Source of the DNA: an uncultured Pelagibacteraceae bacterium
GTDB taxonomy: Bacteria > Pseudomonadota > Alphaproteobacteria > Pelagibacterales > Pelagibacteraceae
Assembly (NCBI GenBank): GCA_902608845.1
Contig: CACLPR010000002.1
Span: 1 to 64,000 of the forward strand
DNA length: 64,000 nt
Direction of reading: 5' to 3'
Shown: positions 41,938 to 50,496 of the stretch, in pieces
Layout: each line of letters opens with the position of its first letter
Position numbering within the stretch: position 1 is the first letter of the stretch
Program-made: the position numbers and the translations under genes
The notes under the pieces: generated by a model
Told to the model about the DNA's origin: nothing
The model's database searches: none
What the model saw: only the letters and a program-made list of their open reading frames with translations

Positions 41938-42245
41938 CTTGGCTAACAATTATAATTGCAGGAATAATTACTTACTTTACCAGAATGACAATGGTTGCTT
42001 TAGTCGATAGGGAATTATTAGGTGAAAGAGTTAGGGAGGTCTTAGCATATGTTCCCTCAGCGGTATTTCCAGCAATAATATTTCCTGGAATATTTATTAA
42101 TGATTATGGAACTTTTATAGAAATGAATGATCCTAAAATCTTTGGTGCAATAGTTGCAATATTGGTTGGTTACTTTTCTAGAAATGTAATAGCGACAATA
42201 TTATCTGGATTATCCTCCTACTGGATTATTATTTTCTTATTATAA
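41934..42245 (+). CDS. AzlD family permease subunit
   Basis: size, position, YFTRMTMVAL...VREVLAYVPSAVFPAIIFP. Confidence 0.9.
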   Translation: MTWLTIIIAGIITYFTRMTMVALVDRELLGERVREVLAYVPSAVFPAIIFPGIFINDYGTFIEMNDPKIFGAIVAILVGYFSRNVIATILSGLSSYWIIIFLL

Positions 42246-42273
42246 AATTATATTATCTATTATTATCAACCTA

Positions 42274-42516
42274 ATGAAATTTTTTTCTTACATATTATTT
42301 TTTATATTTATTTATGGTTGTGCAGCACAAGAGGTAAACACTATTAAGTATAAATTTAGAACTGAAGATATTGTTAAAAAAGAATGCAGAATAGCTGTTG
42401 AACAAAAAAAACTAAGTAGAAGAAATGACGTTACCTCTAAAAATTTTATTACTCATTATACCAAAGCTTTTAATGCAAATATTAAAGTTAAAAGAGCTTG
42501 CGATCCCTATAGATAA
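42274..42516 (+). CDS. small putative lipoprotein
   Basis: hydrophobic N-term ending IYGCAAQ (lipobox-like). Confidence 0.55.
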   Translation: MKFFSYILFFIFIYGCAAQEVNTIKYKFRTEDIVKKECRIAVEQKKLSRRNDVTSKNFITHYTKAFNANIKVKRACDPYR

Positions 42517-42557
42517 TTAATCTATTAAAAATATTAATTTTATTATAAAATTCATAT

Positions 42558-43457
42558 ATGAGTATCACTAGATCAGAGACAAACTTTTATAAAAAAAATG
42601 GCTATTTAGTTAAAGATCAGCTCATTTCAAAGAATGATATCAATAAATTAAATACTCTTATTAATAAAATTGTAACTAAGGAAAAGAAAAGTAAAAAAAA
42701 AGTTAAAGATCAAGGTGGAACACAAAGTTACAACAATTATCACTTTGTATTGAATAGCAACTCTTCAAAAAATAAAGAAATACTAAGATTAAATAATCCC
42801 CAAAATAACAATAAATTATTTTATGATTTATCAAGAAATAAAAAGATTATTGATATAGTTAAAAAGCTTATTGGTGGAACAGTAAGATTTCATCTTGGTA
42901 AATTAAACTTTAAGTTACCTAATAAGAAAAAAGGAAGTCTAGTTGAATGGCATCAAGACTTTGCGTTTTACCCTCATACAAACGATGATTTAATTACAGT
43001 AGGTATTTATCTTGAGGATTGTGATGAAAAAAATGGCCCTTTAAAGGTTATTAAAGGTTCTCATACAAAAGAACTTTTTAGTCATCACAGCAATGATAAT
43101 TATTTCGTAGGTAAAATTAATACTAAAAAAAATAAAATTAATTTAAAAAAATCAGTTTCTTTGACTGGAAAAGCAGGTTCTGTTGCTTTCTTTCATTGTC
43201 GAACAATTCATGGTTCAGGTTTAAATCATACCGATGGATCAAGGCCTCTTATACTATTTGGTTATAGAGCATGTGATGCATGGCCAATTATAAATGATGG
43301 AAATCCACATCCAGAGACAAATTTTGAAAATTATGATGCAAATATTATTTATGGAAAAAAATCAATAGTGCCAAGATGTACCAATGTACCTGTAATTATT
43401 CCATTACCCAAAAAGAAACATTACGTTTCAATTTATCAGCTTCAAAAAAGTAATTAA
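42558..43457 (+). CDS. phytanoyl-CoA dioxygenase family Fe(II)/2OG oxygenase
   Basis: EWHQDFAFYPHTNDDLITVGIYLEDCDEKNGPLKVIKGSH, FHCRTIHGSGLNHTDGSRP. Confidence 0.92.
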   Translation: MSITRSETNFYKKNGYLVKDQLISKNDINKLNTLINKIVTKEKKSKKKVKDQGGTQSYNNYHFVLNSNSSKNKEILRLNNPQNNNKLFYDLSRNKKIIDIVKKLIGGTVRFHLGKLNFKLPNKKKGSLVEWHQDFAFYPHTNDDLITVGIYLEDCDEKNGPLKVIKGSHTKELFSHHSNDNYFVGKINTKKNKINLKKSVSLTGKAGSVAFFHCRTIHGSGLNHTDGSRPLILFGYRACDAWPIINDGNPHPETNFENYDANIIYGKKSIVPRCTNVPVIIPLPKKKHYVSIYQLQKSN

Positions 43458-43506
43458 ATGAAATTTTTATGACAATATTTAGTAAGGGAATTTTGTTGAT
43501 AGTAAT

Positions 43507-43737
43507 CTAATCTCCAGCTTCACCTGCTAAGCTAAGGCAAATTCCTAAAGTAATCAGACCAGCAAGAAAACCAACTAATATAAAAAAACCATTCCATCCT
43601 ATAACATCTGGTATCCAATATAGAATTATAGGTATGGGATAACTTTCTTGAGGATTATTTATTAACCAAAAATAAGCATATCCTCCAACTATTATAGATA
43701 TTGGGAATTTTGCAACGCTAAAAAATTTCTTAATCAT
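43507..43737 (-). CDS. small membrane protein, unknown function
   Basis: ORF with two hydrophobic segments. Confidence 0.5.
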   Translation of the reverse strand: MIKKFFSVAKFPISIIVGGYAYFWLINNPQESYPIPIILYWIPDVIGWNGFFILVGFLAGLITLGICLSLAGEAGD

Positions 43738-43806
43738 TATTTTTTTTAAACGTATACTTATCTATTATTAATTGAAGATATATATTGGTATTTTAAAAAA
43801 CTTAAA

Positions 43807-44376
43807 TCAACCTTTTATAGTTTTTTTAGGTTTTTCAGTGCACATTAAATGGGCCTCAGTAATTTTTTCAGGAAATTTATCTAATTTCCAGTTGTTATCC
43901 AAAATATCAAAATACTTTTCAGGATTAAAATCATCAGATTTTGCAAGCGTTATACTAAATTCATTATCTTTTCGATAATCATTCATAATGCCATCAGTAA
44001 ACTCATCTAAAGGATAATACTCAGGAGCAGTAAACATCACAAAAAATGCCATATTACTAAAAGCCGGTCTAACAAGCACAACATCTGCAAAATTTAAGGT
44101 ATCAGACCCATTAATTCTTATCGGAACCTTCTTTCCTTGTAATTCAGGTGTGTCTGAACTTTTATAAGTCAAAAAGGAAAACATTATTCCAATTTTATTA
44201 CAGTTTCTTTTTTCAAGAACAAATCTCATTTTATCACCATACACAACTTCACCAGGAACACTTGCTACTACATAGCTTCCAAAATCATGAATATTCCATT
44301 CATCATCATTAGCATATGAGAACGTTGTAAAAATAATTGAAACTAAAAAAAAATTTCTTAAAACTTTAAAAAACAC
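43807..44376 (-). CDS. exported protein, unknown function (paralog of 44431-45006)
   Basis: signal peptide; shares GE-hGDK, FLT.K, YFDI..NNWKLD.F with its neighbour. Confidence 0.6.
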   Translation of the reverse strand: MFFKVLRNFFLVSIIFTTFSYANDDEWNIHDFGSYVVASVPGEVVYGDKMRFVLEKRNCNKIGIMFSFLTYKSSDTPELQGKKVPIRINGSDTLNFADVVLVRPAFSNMAFFVMFTAPEYYPLDEFTDGIMNDYRKDNEFSITLAKSDDFNPEKYFDILDNNWKLDKFPEKITEAHLMCTEKPKKTIKG

Positions 44377-44430
44377 TTAAAAATAATCCTACTATTTTAA
44401 TTATTACTAAAGCTTCCATCCCTACAAACA

Positions 44431-45006
44431 TCAACTATCCTTAAATATATTCTTTTCATTACAGCGCCTGTAGAATTCTTTAAAATTTTCAGAGAAATAA
44501 TCTAGTTTCCAATTATTTTTTCTTATATCGAAATAATTTTTAACCTCAAAATTTAAGCCATCATTTAATGAAATTTCGTAATTTTGATTTTCCTCAATAA
44601 AACCTGATAATTTTTGGGCATATTCTTTTGAATTATATGAACCTAGTTTAAATACTACCCAATGAGCTCTATGATCTAAAATTTTTTCTATATGTGTTAC
44701 TTCAGCAAAAAAATCGAAGTCGTTGATTTTTATTGGGATATTTTGATTTTCAAATTGGTAGATATTAGCATCACCTTTTGTCGTTAAAAAAGTAAATAAA
44801 TGATAAACGGTATCACAATCTTTATAATTCAAAGATAAAACAATTCTATCACCATGTATAAATTCACCATTTTTAGACATGTAAATAAAATTTTTATCTT
44901 TCTCAATTATAGCCCACCCATCATCCTGAGCTCTAGCATGAGGGTGGACTATTAAAAGGATAAAAAACGCTACTAAATGAAGGAAAAAGAATAATGATAA
45001 TCTCAT
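44431..45006 (-). CDS. exported protein, unknown function (paralog of 43807-44376)
   Basis: signal peptide; NYFDIRKNNWKLDYFSENFKEFYRRC matches KYFDILDNNWKLDKFPEKITEAHLMC. Confidence 0.6.
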   Translation of the reverse strand: MRLSLFFFLHLVAFFILLIVHPHARAQDDGWAIIEKDKNFIYMSKNGEFIHGDRIVLSLNYKDCDTVYHLFTFLTTKGDANIYQFENQNIPIKINDFDFFAEVTHIEKILDHRAHWVVFKLGSYNSKEYAQKLSGFIEENQNYEISLNDGLNFEVKNYFDIRKNNWKLDYFSENFKEFYRRCNEKNIFKDS

Positions 45007-45082
45007 GATTCTTTTCTTAGCAAAGTCGTATGTTAGAATTCAGTTTAAAATTTGTTTTAAATGAGGTTGAATAGAAAAACTT

Positions 45083-46183
45083 ATGAGTATCTTTAAAAGA
45101 AAAAATCTAAGTTATTTTTTGTTTAGATTAATTATATTTTTATCTTATTTTATTTTTAACCAAACTTATGCAGCAAATGTAGTTAATTATTCATTACTTC
45201 TTGGAGAGAATTCAAGTACTGTAATGTATATTTTTAGGTTTGATGATAACTCAAAAGGAGCATTTTTAGTAGAATACGGTGGTTCTAATTCTTTTAAAAA
45301 TGCACATACACTTGGACAGAATTATGGAAATTCTTACATCATGCCACCAAAATATGGTGACAATAACAAACAAGAAACATGGACAAGACTTGAATATAAA
45401 TTAAAAAACTTTCAATATAATTATGAAGTTAGAGGTAATGATCAAATTTTAGGTCTGGCTTCAAAAGAATCCATGCAATTAATCGAGAGATATATATCTA
45501 ATTATGAATCTTTCTCTTTTTCATCAAAAAATAACAATAACTTTTACAAAACTATTCTTGTACCAGCCAAAACTATATTTGACCTAAAAATTTTTTATAA
45601 AAATAATAAACGAGTTTATTGTAAAATTATTAATGAAACAGAGATAGTTAAGCACATAAATAAAGAATTAAATAAAAATTTAGTAACAATTTCTAAAGAC
45701 AATGGTTTGTTATGTAATAATAAATTTAAGGTTGAAAAACCTAAAGAGAAAACAAAAGAAAAAAATCAAACAAATAATGATCAAAAAAAATCTGATAAAG
45801 AAAACATAAAAAATAATACAAGTAAGAACAAAAAATTATCAAAGAATGATAATTATTTAAATGAATATTGGTTACATTTTGTGGTTTTATTTGTTGTAAT
45901 TTTTTTTATATTTAAAATTAATCGGTCAACAAACAAAGAAAAATTAAAAACTAGTTTATCAAAAAAGAAAAACGTTGAAAAAAAAGCTGCTAAACTAAAA
46001 AAAACTAAAATTAGAACAGATAAAAATTTGGAAAATAAAGAATTTATTAATGAAAAACTCAAAATAAAAATAAAGGAAGAAAAAAAAATTGTTAATAAAG
46101 AAAAAAAAGACAAAAATGTAATTAAAAAACAAGTAGAGAAACAAATTGATGAAAATCTTGATGATCTAGATTTTGATGTATAA
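45083..46183 (+). CDS. membrane protein: signal peptide, periplasmic domain, single TM, Lys-rich cytoplasmic tail ending DDLDFDV
   Basis: hydrophobic N-term to TYAAN; TM YWLHFVVLFVVIFFIFKI; Lys-rich tail. Confidence 0.6.
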   Translation: MSIFKRKNLSYFLFRLIIFLSYFIFNQTYAANVVNYSLLLGENSSTVMYIFRFDDNSKGAFLVEYGGSNSFKNAHTLGQNYGNSYIMPPKYGDNNKQETWTRLEYKLKNFQYNYEVRGNDQILGLASKESMQLIERYISNYESFSFSSKNNNNFYKTILVPAKTIFDLKIFYKNNKRVYCKIINETEIVKHINKELNKNLVTISKDNGLLCNNKFKVEKPKEKTKEKNQTNNDQKKSDKENIKNNTSKNKKLSKNDNYLNEYWLHFVVLFVVIFFIFKINRSTNKEKLKTSLSKKKNVEKKAAKLKKTKIRTDKNLENKEFINEKLKIKIKEEKKIVNKEKKDKNVIKKQVEKQIDENLDDLDFDV

Positions 46184-46196
46184 CTTTTTAAATATA

Positions 46197-47021
46197 TTAT
46201 AATTTTGTACAATAAAAATTTGACTTTAAAATTTTCTTATCAGCATTATTAATTAGATATCTCGGACTGTCGGTACCATTCATGTTGAATTCATGCAAAA
46301 ACCTCCCATCATTTGCTATAATAAAATAATTTAATGGATATTTTTTATCTTTTGGGGTCGTGGTTGAAAAAATAATATATTCATCTTTATCGACTAATAC
46401 ATAAAGTTTTTGTCTTTTAATTTCCTTATAATCAGACTCTTTTTTTATATTAGCACTTAAAAGTAACCATTTTTTTTCATTTTCTAATAATGCTGTGAAA
46501 TAAAAATTTTCGTTTTTTTTTTTACATTCAATAACCAATCTATCTTCCTCAGGTTTATTAAAACTATTTGAAGTTCTAAAAATTCTTCCGGACCACCAAA
46601 AAGTTCTAAAAATATTTATTCCAGCATTCTCTTCTAAAAATTCATTTATATCTATGTCACTTTTATCAATAACTTCGGAAAGTCGTTTACCATTCTTAAC
46701 CCCATGTAATTCTAAAAGTTTATTATGACCTGAATTCTTTAACTCGCTTACATAATTAAGATTAAAATCATTAATTTGATCTCCAAATTTTTTGCTAGTT
46801 TCACTACTTGTCATAACATTATCCGATTTATCAATACCTTTTAAATCTTCCATCTTTTTTCCCGCATCAGGAATTTCATCCGCACCTTTTTTCAAGAACT
46901 TAAATATTTGTTCAAAACTCTCTAATATTGGCTTAATGGGTATTGCGTATGAATTAGTTGTTACAAAAAATGAGAAAAAAAATATTCCTAGACATAGACC
47001 AATTTTATGTGGTTTAATCAT
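46197..47021 (-). CDS. exported protein, unknown function
   Basis: signal peptide GIFFFSFFVTTNSYAIP; divergent from the GrpE-like gene by 19 bp. Confidence 0.6.
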   Translation of the reverse strand: MIKPHKIGLCLGIFFFSFFVTTNSYAIPIKPILESFEQIFKFLKKGADEIPDAGKKMEDLKGIDKSDNVMTSSETSKKFGDQINDFNLNYVSELKNSGHNKLLELHGVKNGKRLSEVIDKSDIDINEFLEENAGINIFRTFWWSGRIFRTSNSFNKPEEDRLVIECKKKNENFYFTALLENEKKWLLLSANIKKESDYKEIKRQKLYVLVDKDEYIIFSTTTPKDKKYPLNYFIIANDGRFLHEFNMNGTDSPRYLINNADKKILKSNFYCTKL

Positions 47022-47040
47022 AAATGTTAATTGAGGTTAA

Positions 47041-47748
47041 ATGAATTTTTTATCTATTGCAAGTTACGTGGTACTAATTCTAGCTCTAATTCTATCAATA
47101 ATTTTATTTTATAAGCTTTATTTAAAAATTAAAAGTTCTGACAAAAGTAATTTTAACCTTATTGAATTTCCAAAAGAAACTAGTTCTAAAATAGAAAATT
47201 TTATAAACGAATCTAAAAAAAATAATGAAGAATTAATAAAATATTTAAATAGTCAATATAAAGATGCAAAATCAATTATAAAAGACGTAGACGAAAAAAT
47301 TGCTCCATTTGAAAAAGTTGCTAGAGAAAAAAATGATGAACTTAAGGAATACAAAAGAGGTTATGAGTATTCGAGAAATAAGTCGATACTAGATGGTATA
47401 ATTGATACGATTGTTTTCATTGAGAACGCTGAAAAAAAAATTCAATTAAATGATGATATTACAAAATCGTATTTCCAAAGCACAAAAGACAAACTTTTGA
47501 TAGTTTTAAATAATTCAGGAATAGAAATATTTACACCTAAACTAAATATTAATAGTATCGACCATCATGGTTGTGAAGTTGATGCAATCACTGAGCCAAC
47601 TAAAGACAAAGAAAAAAATAATTTAGTTCATTCAATAATTTCGAATGGTTATATGACTAAACTTAAAAATGATGAAATATTTTATCTTAAAAAAGCATTG
47701 GTAAAAATTTATGAATTTAATAATGATATAAATAAAGGAGCTAATTAA
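47041..47748 (+). CDS. membrane-anchored GrpE-like protein
   Basis: N-term TM VVLILALILSIILFYKLYL, coiled coil, then LKEYKRGYEYSRNKSILDGIIDTIVFIENA and C-term ...HSIISNGYMTKLKNDEIFYLKKALVKIYEF resembling GrpE. Confidence 0.65.
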   Translation: MNFLSIASYVVLILALILSIILFYKLYLKIKSSDKSNFNLIEFPKETSSKIENFINESKKNNEELIKYLNSQYKDAKSIIKDVDEKIAPFEKVAREKNDELKEYKRGYEYSRNKSILDGIIDTIVFIENAEKKIQLNDDITKSYFQSTKDKLLIVLNNSGIEIFTPKLNINSIDHHGCEVDAITEPTKDKEKNNLVHSIISNGYMTKLKNDEIFYLKKALVKIYEFNNDINKGAN

Positions 47749-47750
47749 GT

Positions 47751-49289
47751 ATGAGTAAAATTGTAGGAATTGATCTTGGAACTACCTTTTCAGCAATCGC
47801 AATCTTAGATGATTTGGGGAACCCAGAAGTATTATCTGATCCAATAAATAACAATAGAATTACTAGATCTGCTGTATATGTTGGAAGAGAAAAAGCAATA
47901 GTGGGTGATAAAGCTATTGATGCTGCTGTAACAAATAAAAAAAATACTATTCTTGAAGTTAAAAGTGAGATGGAAAACGATGTTGTTTGGTCAACATCTA
48001 AAGGACAATGGATTGATAGAGATGGTAAAAAAGATGTTAAGGGCTATACTCCATCTCAAATATCATCTCTTATTCTCTCAAAATTAAAAGACTACACATC
48101 TGGTGTTAAAAAAGCAGTTGTTACGGTTCCAGCAATGTTTGCAGAAGCCGCAAGAGTTGCAACAATTGATGCAGCTAAATTAGCAAAGCTAGATGTCGAG
48201 TTAATTAATGAGCCAACAGCAGCAGTTCTTCATTATGCAAATCTTCCAGGAGTATCAATTAGTGGCAGAGTGTTGATATTTGATCTAGGGGGAGGTACTT
48301 TTGATATAACCATAGCAGCTGTAAAAGATAAAAAAATTGATGTTATAACATCTGTAGGCGATAAGCACTTAGGTGGAAGAAGATTTGACGAAGAAATTAT
48401 CAAAATTTTAGATAAAAAATATAAGAAAGCAAAAGGTAAAGGACTAGATGATTTAAATGATGAAAAATTATTTCTTATAGCTGAGAGAATTAAGAAAATC
48501 CTTAGCAATAAAGAAACAGCATCAGAAATTATAGAAGGTCCTAAAGGTCCACAAAAAATAGATATTACTAAAAAAGAATTTGAAAATTCTATTGATACAT
48601 ATGTTGAAAAAATAAAGATGTTAATGGAAGAAGCTTTAGAACGGGCCGATTGTAAACCGAGCAACATTCAACAAACACTTTTAGTGGGTGGGAGTACAAG
48701 AATGCCTTTTGTTAGTGAAATTATTAAAAAAATTATGAAAAAAGCACCAGTAAAGGGAGTAAATGTTGATGAGGCTGTTGCTTGTGGTGCAGCTATTTAT
48801 GCAGGTATACAAAACAAAGATGAATTAAATCCTTCTCAAAAAAAAGCAATTGCAAAAGTAGATTTACAAGACATATGCAATTTTTATATGGGAACCTTAA
48901 TGGCAACAATTGACCAAGAAAAAGATCAATGGGGAGTAGTTAATGATGTTGTAATACCAAGAGATACAAAACTTCCATGTTCAATTACAAAGAATTATGC
49001 AGTTTTACATGATGACCAAGAAACAATTGATTGCTCTGTTACACAAAGTGAGGGTGAGGAGAGCAATATAGATTTTGTGGTAGTTATAGCAAAAGAACCA
49101 CTAAAATTGTCAAAAAACGCTAAACAAGGTGACCCTGTAGAAGTTACATATTCATATGACACAAATGGAAAAATGCATTGTGTATTTCAAGAAATGAAAT
49201 CGAAAAAAAAACATGAAATGACTTTAAAACCAGATGGATCTAAAGAATTTAAAAAACTAAAAGATGAACTTGATTTTGATATAGAATAA
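47751..49289 (+). CDS. Hsp70/DnaK-family protein, truncated (no lid domain)
   Basis: VGIDLGTTFSAIAIL, AVVTVPAMFAEAARVAT, LINEPTAAVLHYA, IFDLGGGTFDITI, LLVGGSTRMPFV; 512 aa. Confidence 0.95.
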   Translation: MSKIVGIDLGTTFSAIAILDDLGNPEVLSDPINNNRITRSAVYVGREKAIVGDKAIDAAVTNKKNTILEVKSEMENDVVWSTSKGQWIDRDGKKDVKGYTPSQISSLILSKLKDYTSGVKKAVVTVPAMFAEAARVATIDAAKLAKLDVELINEPTAAVLHYANLPGVSISGRVLIFDLGGGTFDITIAAVKDKKIDVITSVGDKHLGGRRFDEEIIKILDKKYKKAKGKGLDDLNDEKLFLIAERIKKILSNKETASEIIEGPKGPQKIDITKKEFENSIDTYVEKIKMLMEEALERADCKPSNIQQTLLVGGSTRMPFVSEIIKKIMKKAPVKGVNVDEAVACGAAIYAGIQNKDELNPSQKKAIAKVDLQDICNFYMGTLMATIDQEKDQWGVVNDVVIPRDTKLPCSITKNYAVLHDDQETIDCSVTQSEGEESNIDFVVVIAKEPLKLSKNAKQGDPVEVTYSYDTNGKMHCVFQEMKSKKKHEMTLKPDGSKEFKKLKDELDFDIE

Positions 49290-49290
49290 T

Positions 49291-50496
49291 ATGCTTGAAG
49301 TAGTAATAGTATGGGTTGTTTTAGCAATAGGTTGGGCCTTAATAAAAGGTGTTTTTGGAGCAATGTTTGGTGGTGGAGGTTCAAGCTCTAATCTTGAAGA
49401 AGTAGTTAAATCAAACCCGTTTTCAATAAAAATTACAAAAGGTATTCCTAAAGATACTGACTTAAAAATTAATTGTTTTAATATTGAAATGTGTGGAATG
49501 GTTAATCATCCTACTCAAGATGAAATAAAAGTTTTTCTTACAGTACAGGACATAACTGATGAAGAACCAGGACTCCCTGTTTTATCTGCACAAGCAGTTT
49601 TCTGTGAACCCAATAGTAGAGTTTTAGGTTTTTACCAGATTGTTAAAACAAGTTATGATGGATATTATCCAGACTGGGTGAAGTTTTGCTCTTTACCACT
49701 AGATTTTATTATACCACCTCACAAAGGATCAAGAAAACTTAAATTTATACTTTTAGCTTGTGATTACGACACAGAATTGGAAAGAGGCGTGGTTACAGAT
49801 ACTTCAAAAGTAAAACATTTTGCTTCTAAAGAAGTTAATTTTAGTTTTAAGGAACCAGGTTATATGGATGAAGTAAAAAACAAAGATAAAGTTGAAGAAT
49901 TGTCAATTAAACTAGGGATGTGTATGGCTGCAGCTGATGGTCATTTAGATCAAAAGGAGTTAAATGTAGTTAAAGATTGGGCAAGGAATGTAACGAATCT
50001 ACTTGATAATGATATTAAAAAAGAGAGAAATAAATTTTTTTCTAAATTGATTAAGGAATCATATATTGCAGCAAAAAAAAGAGATATCTCATTATCTAAA
50101 TTAGTTGATGAGTTTAATAATATTGCCTCAAAATCTCAAAAATATACAGCTATGCAGCTAATGTTAGATATAGCAAGTGCTGATGGGCGACTTAGCAAGA
50201 CAGAAGATCAGTTAATAAATAAAATTGCAAAAACAACTGGAGTAAATCTTAATACATTTAAAGAAATGAAAGATAAAGTTATTGCAAATGTTGACGAATT
50301 AGAAATTTCTGAAAAACCATCTGAAGAGAGCTTTGGGCTTACTGATGAAATGGAAGATATTGAAAAATGTAAACTATTAAGAAAAGAATATACTAAATGG
50401 AATGCTCAAACTAATCACAGGGAAGTTAAGAAAAAAAAAAGAGCTAAAGAAATGGTAAAAATTATAGCGGATATGCGTAAGCAGTATAATTGTTAA
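49291..50496 (+). CDS. membrane-anchored protein with two TerB-like repeats
   Basis: N-term TM; MAAADGHLDQKELNVV and IASADGRLSKTEDQLI repeats. Confidence 0.7.
   Translation: MLEVVIVWVVLAIGWALIKGVFGAMFGGGGSSSNLEEVVKSNPFSIKITKGIPKDTDLKINCFNIEMCGMVNHPTQDEIKVFLTVQDITDEEPGLPVLSAQAVFCEPNSRVLGFYQIVKTSYDGYYPDWVKFCSLPLDFIIPPHKGSRKLKFILLACDYDTELERGVVTDTSKVKHFASKEVNFSFKEPGYMDEVKNKDKVEELSIKLGMCMAAADGHLDQKELNVVKDWARNVTNLLDNDIKKERNKFFSKLIKESYIAAKKRDISLSKLVDEFNNIASKSQKYTAMQLMLDIASADGRLSKTEDQLINKIAKTTGVNLNTFKEMKDKVIANVDELEISEKPSEESFGLTDEMEDIEKCKLLRKEYTKWNAQTNHREVKKKKRAKEMVKIIADMRKQYNC

Noticed and set aside
45853-46212. 119-aa minus-strand ORF rich in Phe/Leu/Ser
   Set aside because: Antisense to the Lys-rich tail of 45083-46183; its composition is the complement of AAA/GAA codons
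48233-48667. 144-aa minus-strand ORF
   Set aside because: Fully antisense to the Hsp70 gene, which has unambiguous motifs; composition looks like mirror coding
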